A stretch of 13,530 nt of DNA from an uncultured Clostridium sp. (GTDB lineage Bacteria; Bacillota; Clostridia; Clostridiales; Clostridiaceae). A program made the translations under genes and the position numbers. A model generated the notes under the pieces. It saw only the letters and a list, made by a program, of their open reading frames with translations. It was not told the DNA's origin and did not search any database. Location of the stretch: NCBI RefSeq assembly GCF_934754915.1, contig NZ_CAKVKB010000090.1:1-13530 (forward strand), given 5' to 3'. Within the stretch, counting starts at the first letter, position 1; the number at the start of each line of letters is the position of its first letter. Below are positions 5,369-13,376 of the stretch, piece after piece.

Positions 5369-6502
5369 ATGAACAAAAAAAATATTCTTCCGGAAGGAAC
5401 TAGAGATTTAATATTAGATGAATGTGTTGTAAAAAGATCTATTGAAAGAGACATAGATGATATTTTCTGTAAATGGGGCTATAAAGAAATTATAACACCA
5501 ACAGTGGAATTTTATGAAACTTTTAATTATAATTCGCAAACATTAAAAGAAGAAGATATGTATAAATTCTTTGATAATAGAGGACGTATACTTGTTCTTA
5601 GACCAGATATGACAATTCCAATAGCAAGAGTAGTTGAAACAAAATTTAAAGATGAACCTCTTCCAATAAAATTAAGATATAATGCAAATGTTTTTAGAGT
5701 ACATGCAAGTCTTGGTGGAAAAAGGAATGAATACACTGACTGCGGTGTTGAACTTATAGGACTTGAAGATAAAAAATCAGATTTGGAAATTCTAGTGCTT
5801 GCATTAGAAGCTTTAGATAAATTAGGATTAAATGATTTTAAATTAGAAATAGGTAACATTGGATTTTTTGAAGGTGTATTTAAAACACTTGATATAAGTG
5901 AAGAAAGCAAAGAAACAATTGCTCAATATATAGAAGATAAAAATTTAAAAAATCTTGAAGATTATTTAGAGTCACTTGATATAAAGCAAGAATATAAAGA
6001 CTTTTTCAATAAACTTCCATGGCTTTTTGGTGATAGGGGAATATTAGAAGAGGCAAAAGTTCTTGCATTTAATGATGAATTAAAATCAAATTTAGAATAT
6101 CTTGAAGAGTTATATTCTCAACTTGAAGAATTAGGTTATGGAGATAAGGTTACATTTGATTTAGGAATGGTTCCAAGACTTAATTATTATACTGGAATAA
6201 TATTTAGAGGATATGGAGAAGGTGTTGGAAATACACTTCTTAGAGGTGGAAGATATGATAAGCTTATTACAAGTGGAGAGAATTATATTCCAGCAATAGG
6301 TTTTTCATTGGATATAAACTCAGTAATTGAAAATGTAAAGATAAGTGAAAAGATGAAGAACAGAAAGCAGAGATGTAAAGTATATTATTCTTCAAAAAAT
6401 AGAATAGAAGCGATAAAGAAAAGTGAAGAAATCAGAAAACAAGGAAAAGTTGCTGAATTAATTCCAGATGAAAACGCAGAAGAAATAAGAATTGTTGAAT
6501 AA
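5369..6502 (+). CDS. hisZ: HisZ, regulatory subunit of ATP phosphoribosyltransferase
   Basis: The 377-residue protein is a histidyl-tRNA synthetase paralogue that lacks aminoacylation activity in known cases and binds short HisG, activating it and carrying histidine feedback. It shows the class II core: LPEGTRD (7-13), motif 2 around FRVHASLGGKRNEYTDCG (109-126), a histidine-motif relic RLNYYTGIIF (270-279) in which true synthetases usually have GLDYYT, and motif 3 with RGGRYDKL (292-299). The tail after about 330 is short and lacks a full anticodon-binding domain, which argues against a real synthetase. It is first in the operon, immediately before short-form hisG, the expected arrangement. 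The start has GGGGG (5358-5362) six bases upstream. Confidence 0.9.
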   Translation: MNKKNILPEGTRDLILDECVVKRSIERDIDDIFCKWGYKEIITPTVEFYETFNYNSQTLKEEDMYKFFDNRGRILVLRPDMTIPIARVVETKFKDEPLPIKLRYNANVFRVHASLGGKRNEYTDCGVELIGLEDKKSDLEILVLALEALDKLGLNDFKLEIGNIGFFEGVFKTLDISEESKETIAQYIEDKNLKNLEDYLESLDIKQEYKDFFNKLPWLFGDRGILEEAKVLAFNDELKSNLEYLEELYSQLEELGYGDKVTFDLGMVPRLNYYTGIIFRGYGEGVGNTLLRGGRYDKLITSGENYIPAIGFSLDINSVIENVKISEKMKNRKQRCKVYYSSKNRIEAIKKSEEIRKQGKVAELIPDENAEEIRIVE

Positions 6503-6547
6503 TAGTTCTAATTAATATATTAAATTTAGTAAACAGGGGGAAATGGC

Positions 6548-7174
6548 ATGAGCATAAGCATCGCATTAACAAAAGGAAGATTAGAAGAAGAAGCTGTAAA
6601 ACTTTTAGAAAAAGCTGGTTATGATCCATCTGAATTGAAAAATAAAGGAAGAAAACTTGTATTTAAAGATAAAACTGAGGATATAAAATATTTTTTAGTT
6701 AAAGCAGCAGATTCAATAACTTATGTTGAACATGGAGTTGCTGATATTGGAGTGGTTGGAAAAGATACTATCTTAGAAAGTGAACATAAATGTTATGAAG
6801 TTCTTGATTTGGAATTTGGAAAATGTGGATTTATAGTTGCATCACTTCCTGAAAATGATATTTTCAAAAAAGTTGGACATATAAAGATTGGAAGTAAATA
6901 TCCTAAAGTGGCGAAAGAATATTTTAAAAAGAAAAACATGGATGTAGAAGTGATAAAAATTGAAGGGTCAGTTGAACTTGCACCAATATTGGGGTTATGT
7001 GATGGTATTGTAGATATTATGGAAACAGGTACAACATTAAAAGAAAATGGACTTGTTGTTTTAGATAGAATATGTGATATCAGTGCCAGACTTATAGTCA
7101 ATAAAGCAAGTTTTAAAATGAAACAAAAAGAAATTGGAGAATTCATAGAAAGAATTAAGAAAAGTATTAAATAA
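6548..7174 (+). CDS. hisG: ATP phosphoribosyltransferase catalytic subunit, short form
   Basis: HisG joins PRPP to ATP, giving phosphoribosyl-ATP, the committed step of histidine synthesis. At 208 residues this is the short form without the C-terminal regulatory domain, which needs HisZ for activity. Visible motifs are ALTKGRL (6-12), GVADIGVVGKD (63-73), GSVELAPILGL (140-150) and the PRPP-binding loop DIMETGTTLKENGL (156-169). The gap to hisZ is 45 bases. The start is ATG 6548, seven bases after GGGGG (6536-6540); the nearer ATG at 6543 reads Met-Ala-stop (6543-6551) and overlaps the true start codon. Confidence 0.95.
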   Translation: MSISIALTKGRLEEEAVKLLEKAGYDPSELKNKGRKLVFKDKTEDIKYFLVKAADSITYVEHGVADIGVVGKDTILESEHKCYEVLDLEFGKCGFIVASLPENDIFKKVGHIKIGSKYPKVAKEYFKKKNMDVEVIKIEGSVELAPILGLCDGIVDIMETGTTLKENGLVVLDRICDISARLIVNKASFKMKQKEIGEFIERIKKSIK

Positions 7175-7202
7175 TTGACAAAGAATATGAAATGTTGATA
7201 AT
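7175..7202 (+). promoter_or_regulatory. Candidate internal promoter before hisD
   Basis: A perfect TTGACA (7175-7180) begins directly after the hisG stop, and GATAAT (7197-7202, 5 of 6) follows after 16 bases. The hisG-hisD gap is 178 bases, by far the longest in the operon, leaving room for a leader of about 140 bases. It would give hisD to hisE some expression independent of the main promoter. No copy of the 5301 palindrome is near it. Confidence 0.5.
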
Positions 7203-7352
7203 AATAAGTAAGATATTTTGAAATTTTATTAAAAAATATGCACATTAATTATGGAGTAATGAAAAAAGATTGTATTTTTATTGTAATGTATGTGTTCATA
7301 AATGAATAACAGCAATTGTATATTGTTAATTTATTAAGGGGGCTAATATAAA

Positions 7353-8651
7353 ATGTTAAATTTGTTGGAAGTAACTGAAAGTAATAAGCAGAAATTAATT
7401 AAAGAACTAAAAGACAGAAGTGAAGAAACAAATAATGAAGTTGTTACAAGTGTAAAAAATATTTTATCAAAGGTTAAAAGTGAAGGAGACAAAGCTTTAT
7501 TTGAATTTACAAAGAATTTTGATAAAGTTGAACTTACATCATTAGAAGTATCGGAAAAAGAGCTTGATGAATGTTTTGAAAAAGTAGAAGATAAATTTTT
7601 ACAAGCATTAAAGGAAGCTAAAGTTAATATTGAAGCTTATCATGAGAAACAAAAAGCAAATGGATTCTTAATGACTAAGGATAAAGGTGTTTATTTAGGC
7701 CAGAGAGTGTTACCTCTTGAAAAAGTAGGTGTATATGTGCCAGGCGGAACTGCTGCATATCCATCATCAGTTTTGATGAATGTAATTCCAGCCAAAGTTG
7801 CAGGAGTAGATGAAATTGTAATGGTTACTCCTCCAGATAAAAATGGAGGAATAAATCCATATATAGGAGTTGCTGCTAAAGTTGCAGGAATAGATAAAAT
7901 TTATAAAGTAGGAGGAGCTCAAGCTGTAGGTGCACTCGCTTATGGAACAGAAAGCATTCCTAAGGTAGATAAAATTGTAGGACCTGGAAATATATTTGTA
8001 GCAACAGCTAAGAAATTAGTATTTGGTGAAGTTGATATAGATATGATTGCTGGTCCTAGTGAAATTCTTGTTATTGCTGATGAAAAGAGTAATCCTGTTT
8101 ATGTAGCAGCAGATTTAATGTCTCAGGCAGAACATGATAAACTTGCATCTGCTATATTGGTAACAACTTCAAAAGATTTATATGAAAAAGTTGAAGTCGA
8201 ATTAGACAAGCAGGCTAAAACATTGGAAAGAGAAGAAATAATAAGGTCATCATTAAATAATTTTGGAAAAGCAATAATATGCAGTTCTATTGAAGAATGT
8301 ATTGATATATCAAATTATATTGCGCCTGAACACTTAGAAATTATGACAGATGAACCAATGCAGTATTTAGGATTAGTAAGAAATGCTGGTTCAGTATTTT
8401 TAGGAAGATATTGTCCAGAACCTATAGGAGATTATTTTGGAGGCACAAATCATGTACTTCCTACAAGTGGTACTGCAAGATTTTTCTCAGCATTATCAGT
8501 AGATAGTTTTATAAAAAAATCATCATTCATCTATTATTCAAAAGAAGCAATTATGGAAAATGGAGAGAAGATAATTACTATGGCTGACAAGGAAGGCTTG
8601 ACAGCACATGCTAATTCTATTAAGGTGAGATTAAAAGATGAGCTTAAATAG
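7353..8651 (+). CDS. hisD: Histidinol dehydrogenase
   Basis: HisD is the zinc enzyme that oxidises L-histidinol to L-histidine in two NAD-dependent steps, the last reactions of the pathway. At 432 residues it is full length. The signature region runs from VGVYVPGGTAAYPSSVLM (125-142) through VGGAQAVGALAYGT (186-199) and IVGPGNIFVATAKK (208-221). Zinc ligands and catalytic residues are visible: Q258 and H261 (DLMSQAEHDK), E326-H327 (APEHLE), D360 (PIGDYFGG) and H419 (GLTAHANS). The start follows GGGGG (7338-7342) by ten bases. The 3' end overlaps hisC by 14 bases, so the two are translationally coupled. Confidence 0.97.
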   Translation: MLNLLEVTESNKQKLIKELKDRSEETNNEVVTSVKNILSKVKSEGDKALFEFTKNFDKVELTSLEVSEKELDECFEKVEDKFLQALKEAKVNIEAYHEKQKANGFLMTKDKGVYLGQRVLPLEKVGVYVPGGTAAYPSSVLMNVIPAKVAGVDEIVMVTPPDKNGGINPYIGVAAKVAGIDKIYKVGGAQAVGALAYGTESIPKVDKIVGPGNIFVATAKKLVFGEVDIDMIAGPSEILVIADEKSNPVYVAADLMSQAEHDKLASAILVTTSKDLYEKVEVELDKQAKTLEREEIIRSSLNNFGKAIICSSIEECIDISNYIAPEHLEIMTDEPMQYLGLVRNAGSVFLGRYCPEPIGDYFGGTNHVLPTSGTARFFSALSVDSFIKKSSFIYYSKEAIMENGEKIITMADKEGLTAHANSIKVRLKDELK

Positions 8652-9675
8652 TATGTATATTGATTCTAATGATGAATTTAAAATTAAACTGGATGCTAAT
8701 GAAATCTTTATGAATATAGATGATAAGTTTGAAATGAGAATTAAGTCTATTTTAAATAGTATTGAGTTATGTAGATATCCTTCTAATGATATGGAAAAGA
8801 TAAAAGAACTTTATGGTAGATATTGTAATACAAGTCCTGAAAATATCATGGTTGGTAATGGTTCAGATGAAGCGATTGAATTAATCATTGGAAAAAATGT
8901 AGATTCTAAAAGTAAAATTATTACTTTTGGACCCGATTTTGTAATGTATGATTTTTTCACTAAAAGATTCAAAGGTGAATTAATAAAATATGATATTGGG
9001 ACTACAATGAGTTTTGATGTAGAAGAGTTTATAAAGTTAGGAAAAGAAAATAATGCAGGTATGATTATATTTTCTAATCCTAACAACCCTACAGGAATAA
9101 ATATTGAATTAAAAGACATAAAAAAAATATTAGATTCATTCGATGATATTCCAGTTGTTGTGGATGAAGCATACTATGAATTCAATGGAGATTCAATGAT
9201 TCCTTATATAGATAAATATAGCAACTTATTTGTCACAAGAACATTGTCAAAAGCATGGGGCTTGGCTGCGTTAAGAATAGGATTTCTCATAAGCAGCAGA
9301 AAAAATATTGAAGAAATGAAAAAATATAAAGTTCCGTATACAATAAGTTCGTATTCTCAGAAAATTGCAGAAATAGCACTGAAATATCCTGAAAATGTAA
9401 TTGGAAATTCAAAAATAATTGTAAAAGAACGTGAAAATTTATATAGAGAGCTTAAGCAGATTGAAGATAATGCAGCTATGAAAATATCTTTCTTTCAATC
9501 AAAAGGCAATTTCATTTATGGAAAAACACCACATAAAGAAGCATTAATGAAAGGACTTGAAGGACATAAGATCTTTATAAGGAATTTTGAAAATGACAGT
9601 TTTAGGATAACAATCGGATCGCCAAGAGAAAATAGGAAAGTGGCAGAAGCTATAAAAGAAATTTTTGTATACTAA
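8638..9675 (+). CDS. hisC: Histidinol-phosphate aminotransferase
   Basis: HisC transfers an amino group from glutamate to imidazole acetol-phosphate, making histidinol phosphate, with pyridoxal phosphate as cofactor. At 345 residues it is a normal fold-type I class II aminotransferase: KLDANE (17-22), NGSDEAIE (74-81), SNPNNPTG (146-153), the cofactor aspartate in VVVDEAYYEF (173-182), the Schiff-base lysine K205 in TLSKAWGLAALRIG (202-215), and the carboxylate-binding arginine R323 in SFRITIG. The ATG at 8638 lies inside hisD and is preceded by AAGGTGAG (8622-8629) at eight bases. A second in-frame ATG at 8653, just after the hisD stop, would shorten the protein by five residues and lacks its own ribosome site. 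Confidence 0.93.
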   Translation: MSLNSMYIDSNDEFKIKLDANEIFMNIDDKFEMRIKSILNSIELCRYPSNDMEKIKELYGRYCNTSPENIMVGNGSDEAIELIIGKNVDSKSKIITFGPDFVMYDFFTKRFKGELIKYDIGTTMSFDVEEFIKLGKENNAGMIIFSNPNNPTGINIELKDIKKILDSFDDIPVVVDEAYYEFNGDSMIPYIDKYSNLFVTRTLSKAWGLAALRIGFLISSRKNIEEMKKYKVPYTISSYSQKIAEIALKYPENVIGNSKIIVKERENLYRELKQIEDNAAMKISFFQSKGNFIYGKTPHKEALMKGLEGHKIFIRNFENDSFRITIGSPRENRKVAEAIKEIFVY

Positions 9676-9698
9676 CTTTAAGAAAGGATTTATATAAA

Positions 9699-10289
9699 AT
9701 GGATAGATGTGCAGCTATAAAAAGGGAAACTAATGAAACAAGAATTGAACTTGAAATTAATTTAGATGGAAAAGGAAATAGTGAAATAAAAACTGGTATT
9801 GGTTTTTTTGATCATATGCTTACTTTGTTTGCATTTCACAGTAAAACTGATTTAAAAGTTATAGCTGATGGAGACTTGGAAGTATGTGATCACCATACTA
9901 TTGAAGATATAGGAATAGCTTTAGGGCAGGCATTTAAACAGGCTATTGGAGATAAAAATGGAATAAATAGATATGGAACTTTTTATGTGCCTATGGATGA
10001 AACTTTAGCATTAGTTTCACTTGATATAAGCAATAGACCTTTTGTAGTTTTTGACTGTGAATTAAAAAGAGAAAAAGTTGGTGAAATGGCAACTGAAATG
10101 GTTGTAGAATTTTTCAGAGCTTTTGCTTTCAATGCAGGAATAACACTGCACTTAAAAGTTTTATATGGTGAAAATGATCATCATAAGATTGAAGCATTAT
10201 TTAAAGCATTTGGACGAGCTTTGAAAGAAGCTAAATTTATAAATGCAGAAAATGGACTTCCATCGACTAAAGGAACTTTGAATAGTTAG
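9699..10289 (+). CDS. hisB: Imidazoleglycerol-phosphate dehydratase
   Basis: HisB removes water from imidazole glycerol phosphate, giving imidazole acetol-phosphate, at a dimanganese site. The 196 residues correspond to the dehydratase domain alone; the N-terminal histidinol-phosphate phosphatase half of enterobacterial HisB is absent. The two repeated metal motifs are present, DHHTIED (64-70) and DHHKIEALFKAFGRA (160-174), along with GIGFFDHML (33-41) and the C-terminal PSTKGTL (188-194). It follows hisC by 23 bases with AGAAAGGA (9681-9688). Its stop codon lies inside a hairpin (10279-10304). Confidence 0.96.
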   Translation: MDRCAAIKRETNETRIELEINLDGKGNSEIKTGIGFFDHMLTLFAFHSKTDLKVIADGDLEVCDHHTIEDIGIALGQAFKQAIGDKNGINRYGTFYVPMDETLALVSLDISNRPFVVFDCELKREKVGEMATEMVVEFFRAFAFNAGITLHLKVLYGENDHHKIEALFKAFGRALKEAKFINAENGLPSTKGTLNS

Positions 10290-10304
10290 AATAGTAACTA
10301 TTCA
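10279..10304 (+). other. Intercistronic hairpin over the hisB stop codon
   Basis: TGAATAGTTA (10279-10288) pairs perfectly with TAACTATTCA (10295-10304) around the loop GAATAG. The stem covers the hisB stop at 10287-10289. The following bases TTGTAATTT are not a proper U tract, so a transcript-processing, stability or translation-uncoupling role is more likely than termination. Confidence 0.6.
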
Positions 10305-10331
10305 TTGTAATTTGAATTTGGGGGCGTTTGG

Positions 10332-10952
10332 ATGATAGTTATAATAGATTATGGAATGGGAAATTTGAAAAGTGTGAGAAATGCATTAAATTATCTCAAT
10401 ATAGAAAATAAGATTTCTAAAGATCCAGAAGAAATACAGAAGGCAGATGCATTAATACTTCCAGGGGTTGGTGCATTTCCTGATGCAATGGAAACTATTG
10501 AAAACCTTGGTTTGGATAAAGTCATAAGAGAAGAAACACAAAAAGGAAAGTATCTTCTTGGTATATGTCTTGGAATGCAGATGCTTTTTGAAAAGGGATA
10601 TGAAGGTCTGGAGAAAAATGGACTTGGTCTTCTTAAAGGAAGCATTGTAAAGATGAAGGAAGATAGAAGCAAGAATATAAAGATACCACATATAGGATGG
10701 AATAATTTAAAATACAATAAAGAAGATGAAATATTTAAAGACATAGATGAAGGTCAGTATGTCTATTATGTTCATTCATATTTTGCTCAAGGATATGATG
10801 ATAAAGACTTGGTTGCTTATAGTGAATATGGTGAAAATAAGATTCCAGGACTTGTAAGAAATAAAAATATTATTGGAGCACAATTTCATCCAGAAAAAAG
10901 TGGATCTGTGGGACTTAATATACTGAAAAATTTTGGGGAGTTGATTAAATGA
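10332..10952 (+). CDS. hisH: Imidazole glycerol phosphate synthase, glutaminase subunit
   Basis: HisH is the class I glutamine amidotransferase that releases ammonia from glutamine and channels it to HisF. The 206-residue chain has DYGMGN (6-11), LPGVGAFPDAM (43-53), the nucleophile C79 in GICLGMQ (77-83), PHIGWN (119-124) and the triad partners H186 and E188 in QFHPEKSG (184-191). It is complete. GGGGG at 10320-10324 is seven bases before the ATG. The stop overlaps hisA in an ATGA of four bases, so the two are coupled. hisF follows after hisA rather than directly, a common order. Confidence 0.97.
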   Translation: MIVIIDYGMGNLKSVRNALNYLNIENKISKDPEEIQKADALILPGVGAFPDAMETIENLGLDKVIREETQKGKYLLGICLGMQMLFEKGYEGLEKNGLGLLKGSIVKMKEDRSKNIKIPHIGWNNLKYNKEDEIFKDIDEGQYVYYVHSYFAQGYDDKDLVAYSEYGENKIPGLVRNKNIIGAQFHPEKSGSVGLNILKNFGELIK

Positions 10953-11665
10953 TAATTTTGCCAGCAATCGATATAATTGATGGAAAACCTGTAAGACTTT
11001 ATCAAGGTGATTATGGGAAAAAAGAAATTGTAGCTGATGATATATTTGAAACTGCAAAATCTGTTGAGGATATGGGTGCTGAATATATACATCTTGTTGA
11101 TCTTGATGGAGCTAAAAGCGGCAGTAATGAAAATCACGAACTTGTTATAAAGATAGCTGATATGTTAAATATTCCAGTTGAATTAGGTGGAGGCATAAGA
11201 AATTTTGAGACTATAAAATATCTTTTGGATAATGGTGTTTCAAGAGTTATATTAGGAACAATAGCAATGGAAGATGAAGAACTGTTGAAAAAAGCAGTAA
11301 ATACATATGGAGAGAAAATAGCAGTTGGAATAGATTGTAAAAATGGTAAAGTCTATGGAAGAGGATGGCTTGAAGGAAGTGATTTAGATTATATTGATTT
11401 TGCAAGGAAGATGGAATCATTAGGAGTTAAGAACATAATTGTAACTGATATATCAAAAGATGGAACACTTGAAGGGCCTAATATTGAAATGCTTAGAAAA
11501 CTTAAAAAAACAGTGAATATAGATATTACAGCATCAGGTGGAATAAGAGATATACAGAATATAAAAGATTTAAATGAGATAGGACTTTATGGTGCCATAA
11601 CAGGAAAAGCCATTTATGCAAAGACACTATCTCTTAAAGAGGCAATAGAAGTAGTCAGAAACTAA
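10949..11665 (+). CDS. hisA: ProFAR isomerase HisA
   Basis: HisA opens the ribose ring of ProFAR to give PRFAR, the substrate of the HisF-HisH synthase. The 238-residue (beta-alpha)8 barrel has the catalytic aspartates D8 (PAIDIIDG) and D129 (VGIDCKNG) and the two phosphate-binding motifs ELGGGIR (78-84) and ASGGIR (195-200), plus TDISKDGT (166-173). The half-barrel internal repeat shared with HisF is evident. Its ATG overlaps the hisH stop and uses GGGGAG (10935-10940), inside the hisH coding region. Confidence 0.97.
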   Translation: MIILPAIDIIDGKPVRLYQGDYGKKEIVADDIFETAKSVEDMGAEYIHLVDLDGAKSGSNENHELVIKIADMLNIPVELGGGIRNFETIKYLLDNGVSRVILGTIAMEDEELLKKAVNTYGEKIAVGIDCKNGKVYGRGWLEGSDLDYIDFARKMESLGVKNIIVTDISKDGTLEGPNIEMLRKLKKTVNIDITASGGIRDIQNIKDLNEIGLYGAITGKAIYAKTLSLKEAIEVVRN

Positions 11666-11690
11666 TCATAATAGCAGTCTGCATTATGAT
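11665..11690 (+). other. Intercistronic hairpin between hisA and hisF
   Basis: ATCATAAT (11665-11672) pairs with ATTATGAT (11683-11690), and after one bulged A, GCA (11674-11676) pairs with TGC (11680-11682) around a GTC loop. The stem starts at the last base of the hisA stop codon and ends exactly where the hisF ribosome site GGAAGGGGGC begins. No U tract follows, so it is not a terminator. It may isolate the hisF start from hisA translation or protect the transcript. Confidence 0.6.
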
Positions 11691-11707
11691 GGAAGGGGGC
11701 ATATTTT

Positions 11708-12469
11708 ATGCATACAAAGAGAATTATTCCCTGCCTTGATGTAAAAGAAGGAAGGGTTGTTAAGGGAATTAATTTTGAAGGACTTGTAGATGTTGGAGAT
11801 CCAGTAGCACTTGCAGAATATTATAATAAGCAGGGAGCTGATGAACTGGTATTTTTAGATATAACTGCAACTCATGAAAAAAGAGGAATAATGGAAAAAG
11901 TAGTTGAAAAAGTTGCTGAAAAAATATTTATTCCATTTACAGTAGGAGGAGGTCTAAGAAGTATTGAAGATATAAGGACTATACTTAGAGCAGGAGCAGA
12001 TAAGGTGAGTCTTAATTCTGCAGCTGTAAGGGATAAAAACCTAATAAAAGAAGGCGCATTTTATTTTGGAAATCAATGTATAGTTTTAGCAGCGGATGCT
12101 AAAAAAAGAGCTGATGGAACTGGATGGAATGTGGTAATTAATGGAGGAAGAATAGATACAGGAATGGATCTTCTAAAGTGGATTGAAGAAGCAACTTCAT
12201 TAGGGGCAGGAGAAATATTATTGACTTCAATGGATGCTGATGGAACTAAAAAAGGATTTGATTTAGAACTTACTAAAGCTGTAAGTAATATAACTAATGT
12301 TCCAGTAATAGCATCAGGAGGATGTGGCTGTCTTGAAGATTTTTATGATGTATTTAAAGACAATACAGCAGATGCAGCCCTTGCAGCATCACTTTTCCAT
12401 TATGGAGAATTAACAGTAGGAGAAGTTAAAGACTATCTCAATAAAAAGGATATTTCAGTAAGGCTATAG
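11708..12469 (+). CDS. hisF: Imidazole glycerol phosphate synthase, cyclase subunit
   Basis: HisF uses ammonia from HisH to convert PRFAR to imidazole glycerol phosphate and AICAR, the latter returning to purine synthesis. The 253-residue barrel has the catalytic aspartates D11 (PCLDVKEGRVVKG) and D130 (LAADAKK), phosphate loops FTVGGGLRS (77-85) and ASGGCG (202-207), and SMDADGTKKGFD (174-185). The loop reads GGCG where many homologues have GGAG, a mild variation. GGGGG (11695-11699) is eight bases before the ATG. The gene lies 42 bases after hisA, separated by a hairpin. Confidence 0.97.
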   Translation: MHTKRIIPCLDVKEGRVVKGINFEGLVDVGDPVALAEYYNKQGADELVFLDITATHEKRGIMEKVVEKVAEKIFIPFTVGGGLRSIEDIRTILRAGADKVSLNSAAVRDKNLIKEGAFYFGNQCIVLAADAKKRADGTGWNVVINGGRIDTGMDLLKWIEEATSLGAGEILLTSMDADGTKKGFDLELTKAVSNITNVPVIASGGCGCLEDFYDVFKDNTADAALAASLFHYGELTVGEVKDYLNKKDISVRL

Positions 12470-12521
12470 GCTAATTTATTGAAATGTAAAAATTATTTAA
12501 TCTGAAAGAAAAGAGGCATTT

Positions 12522-12851
12522 ATGGAGATTTGCAAAAGAGTTGAACAAGTTGATTTTGAAAAGGGAAATGGTTTGGTTCCAGCAATTGTTCAGGATTTCG
12601 AAACCAAAGAAGTTTTAATGCTTGCATATATGAATAAGGAAAGTCTTACAAAAACGCTAGAAGGAGATACCACTTGGTTTTACAGCAGAAGCAGAAATGA
12701 ATTGTGGAATAAAGGTGCCACATCAGGACATTTCCAATATGTTAAGGAAATAAAAATAGATTGTGATAATGATACTATTTTATTATTAGTTGATCAAAAA
12801 GGTGCAGCATGTCACACTGGAAATAGAACTTGTTTTTATAGAGAATTGTAG
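12522..12851 (+). CDS. hisI: Phosphoribosyl-AMP cyclohydrolase
   Basis: HisI opens the adenine ring of phosphoribosyl-AMP to give ProFAR. It is a stand-alone 109-residue zinc and magnesium enzyme, not fused to HisE as in many bacteria. The magnesium aspartates D80, D82 and D84 and cysteine C81 sit in IDCDND (79-84), and the zinc cysteines C97 and C104 in GAACHTGNRTCFY (94-106). SRNELWNKGATSGH (57-70) is the substrate-binding stretch. It has AAGAGG (12511-12516) five bases before the ATG and follows hisF by 52 bases. Confidence 0.96.
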   Translation: MEICKRVEQVDFEKGNGLVPAIVQDFETKEVLMLAYMNKESLTKTLEGDTTWFYSRSRNELWNKGATSGHFQYVKEIKIDCDNDTILLLVDQKGAACHTGNRTCFYREL

Positions 12852-12923
12852 AACGAACTATTTATGAAGATGAAGCTTTAGTTAAAATATTTATTACACG
12901 ATTTAAAATGGAGGAAAAGTGTT

Positions 12924-13250
12924 ATGAAAGAAAATATTAGAGAATTATATAATGTGATTTTAGAAAGAAAAACTAATGGAGAAGAAGGATCTTATACAAA
13001 ATATCTATTTGAAAAAGGTGTAGATAAGATATTGAAAAAAGTTGGTGAAGAATGTACTGAAGTAGTAATAAGCTGTAAGGAAGATAACAAACAGGAGCAG
13101 ATTAATGAAATTTGTGATCTTACTTATCATATGCTTGTATTAATGGCTGAACTTGGAATATCAGTAGATGAAGTAGCAGAAGAACTTGGACATAGAAGAG
13201 AAAAGATAAATAATTTTAAAGGCGAAAGAAAGCCAATAACAAATGTTTAG
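12924..13250 (+). CDS. hisE: Phosphoribosyl-ATP pyrophosphohydrolase
   Basis: HisE removes pyrophosphate from phosphoribosyl-ATP, the second step of the pathway. The 108-residue all-alpha protein belongs to the MazG-like NTP pyrophosphohydrolase group, with the metal-binding helix KVGEECTEVV (39-48, acidic residues E43, E44, E47) and the partner D65 in EICDLTYHML (62-71). It starts nine bases after GGAGG (12910-12914), 72 bases downstream of hisI. It is the last gene of the operon, although its product acts before HisI. Confidence 0.95.
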   Translation: MKENIRELYNVILERKTNGEEGSYTKYLFEKGVDKILKKVGEECTEVVISCKEDNKQEQINEICDLTYHMLVLMAELGISVDEVAEELGHRREKINNFKGERKPITNV

Positions 13251-13327
13251 TTAAAAAATAATAGTTTTATATTTTATGCACCAAATACAAATAGGATTAT
13301 AAATATAGGCGGGAATTTAGATTTAAA

Positions 13328-13376
13328 GCAGTTCTGACGTATTTAATTATTAGAGATATTACTGTGTTTTTATTTT
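13328..13376 (+). terminator. Weak terminator candidate of the his operon
   Basis: GCAGT (13328-13332) can pair with ACTGT (13361-13365, one G-U) around a 28-base loop in which TCT (13333-13335) and AGA (13354-13356) may also pair. A T-rich tract follows (13367-13376). The stem is short and interrupted. It is the best candidate seen after hisE, but termination could be elsewhere. Confidence 0.25.

Noticed and set aside
5369..6502. Histidyl-tRNA synthetase
   Set aside because: The histidine motif is altered, the C-terminal anticodon domain is reduced, and it precedes short-form hisG at the head of a his operon, so HisZ is the better call.
6543..6551. Met-Ala-stop mini frame overlapping the hisG start
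   Set aside because: Its ATG is only two bases from the G5 ribosome site, too close for initiation, so it is probably not translated.
6793..7245. Long antisense open frames, the longest being 150 codons opposite hisG, with similar ones opposite hisB-hisH-hisA and the HD-GYP gene
   Set aside because: They lie opposite well-recognised genes, have compositions expected from reversed AT-rich codons, and show no ribosome sites or family motifs.
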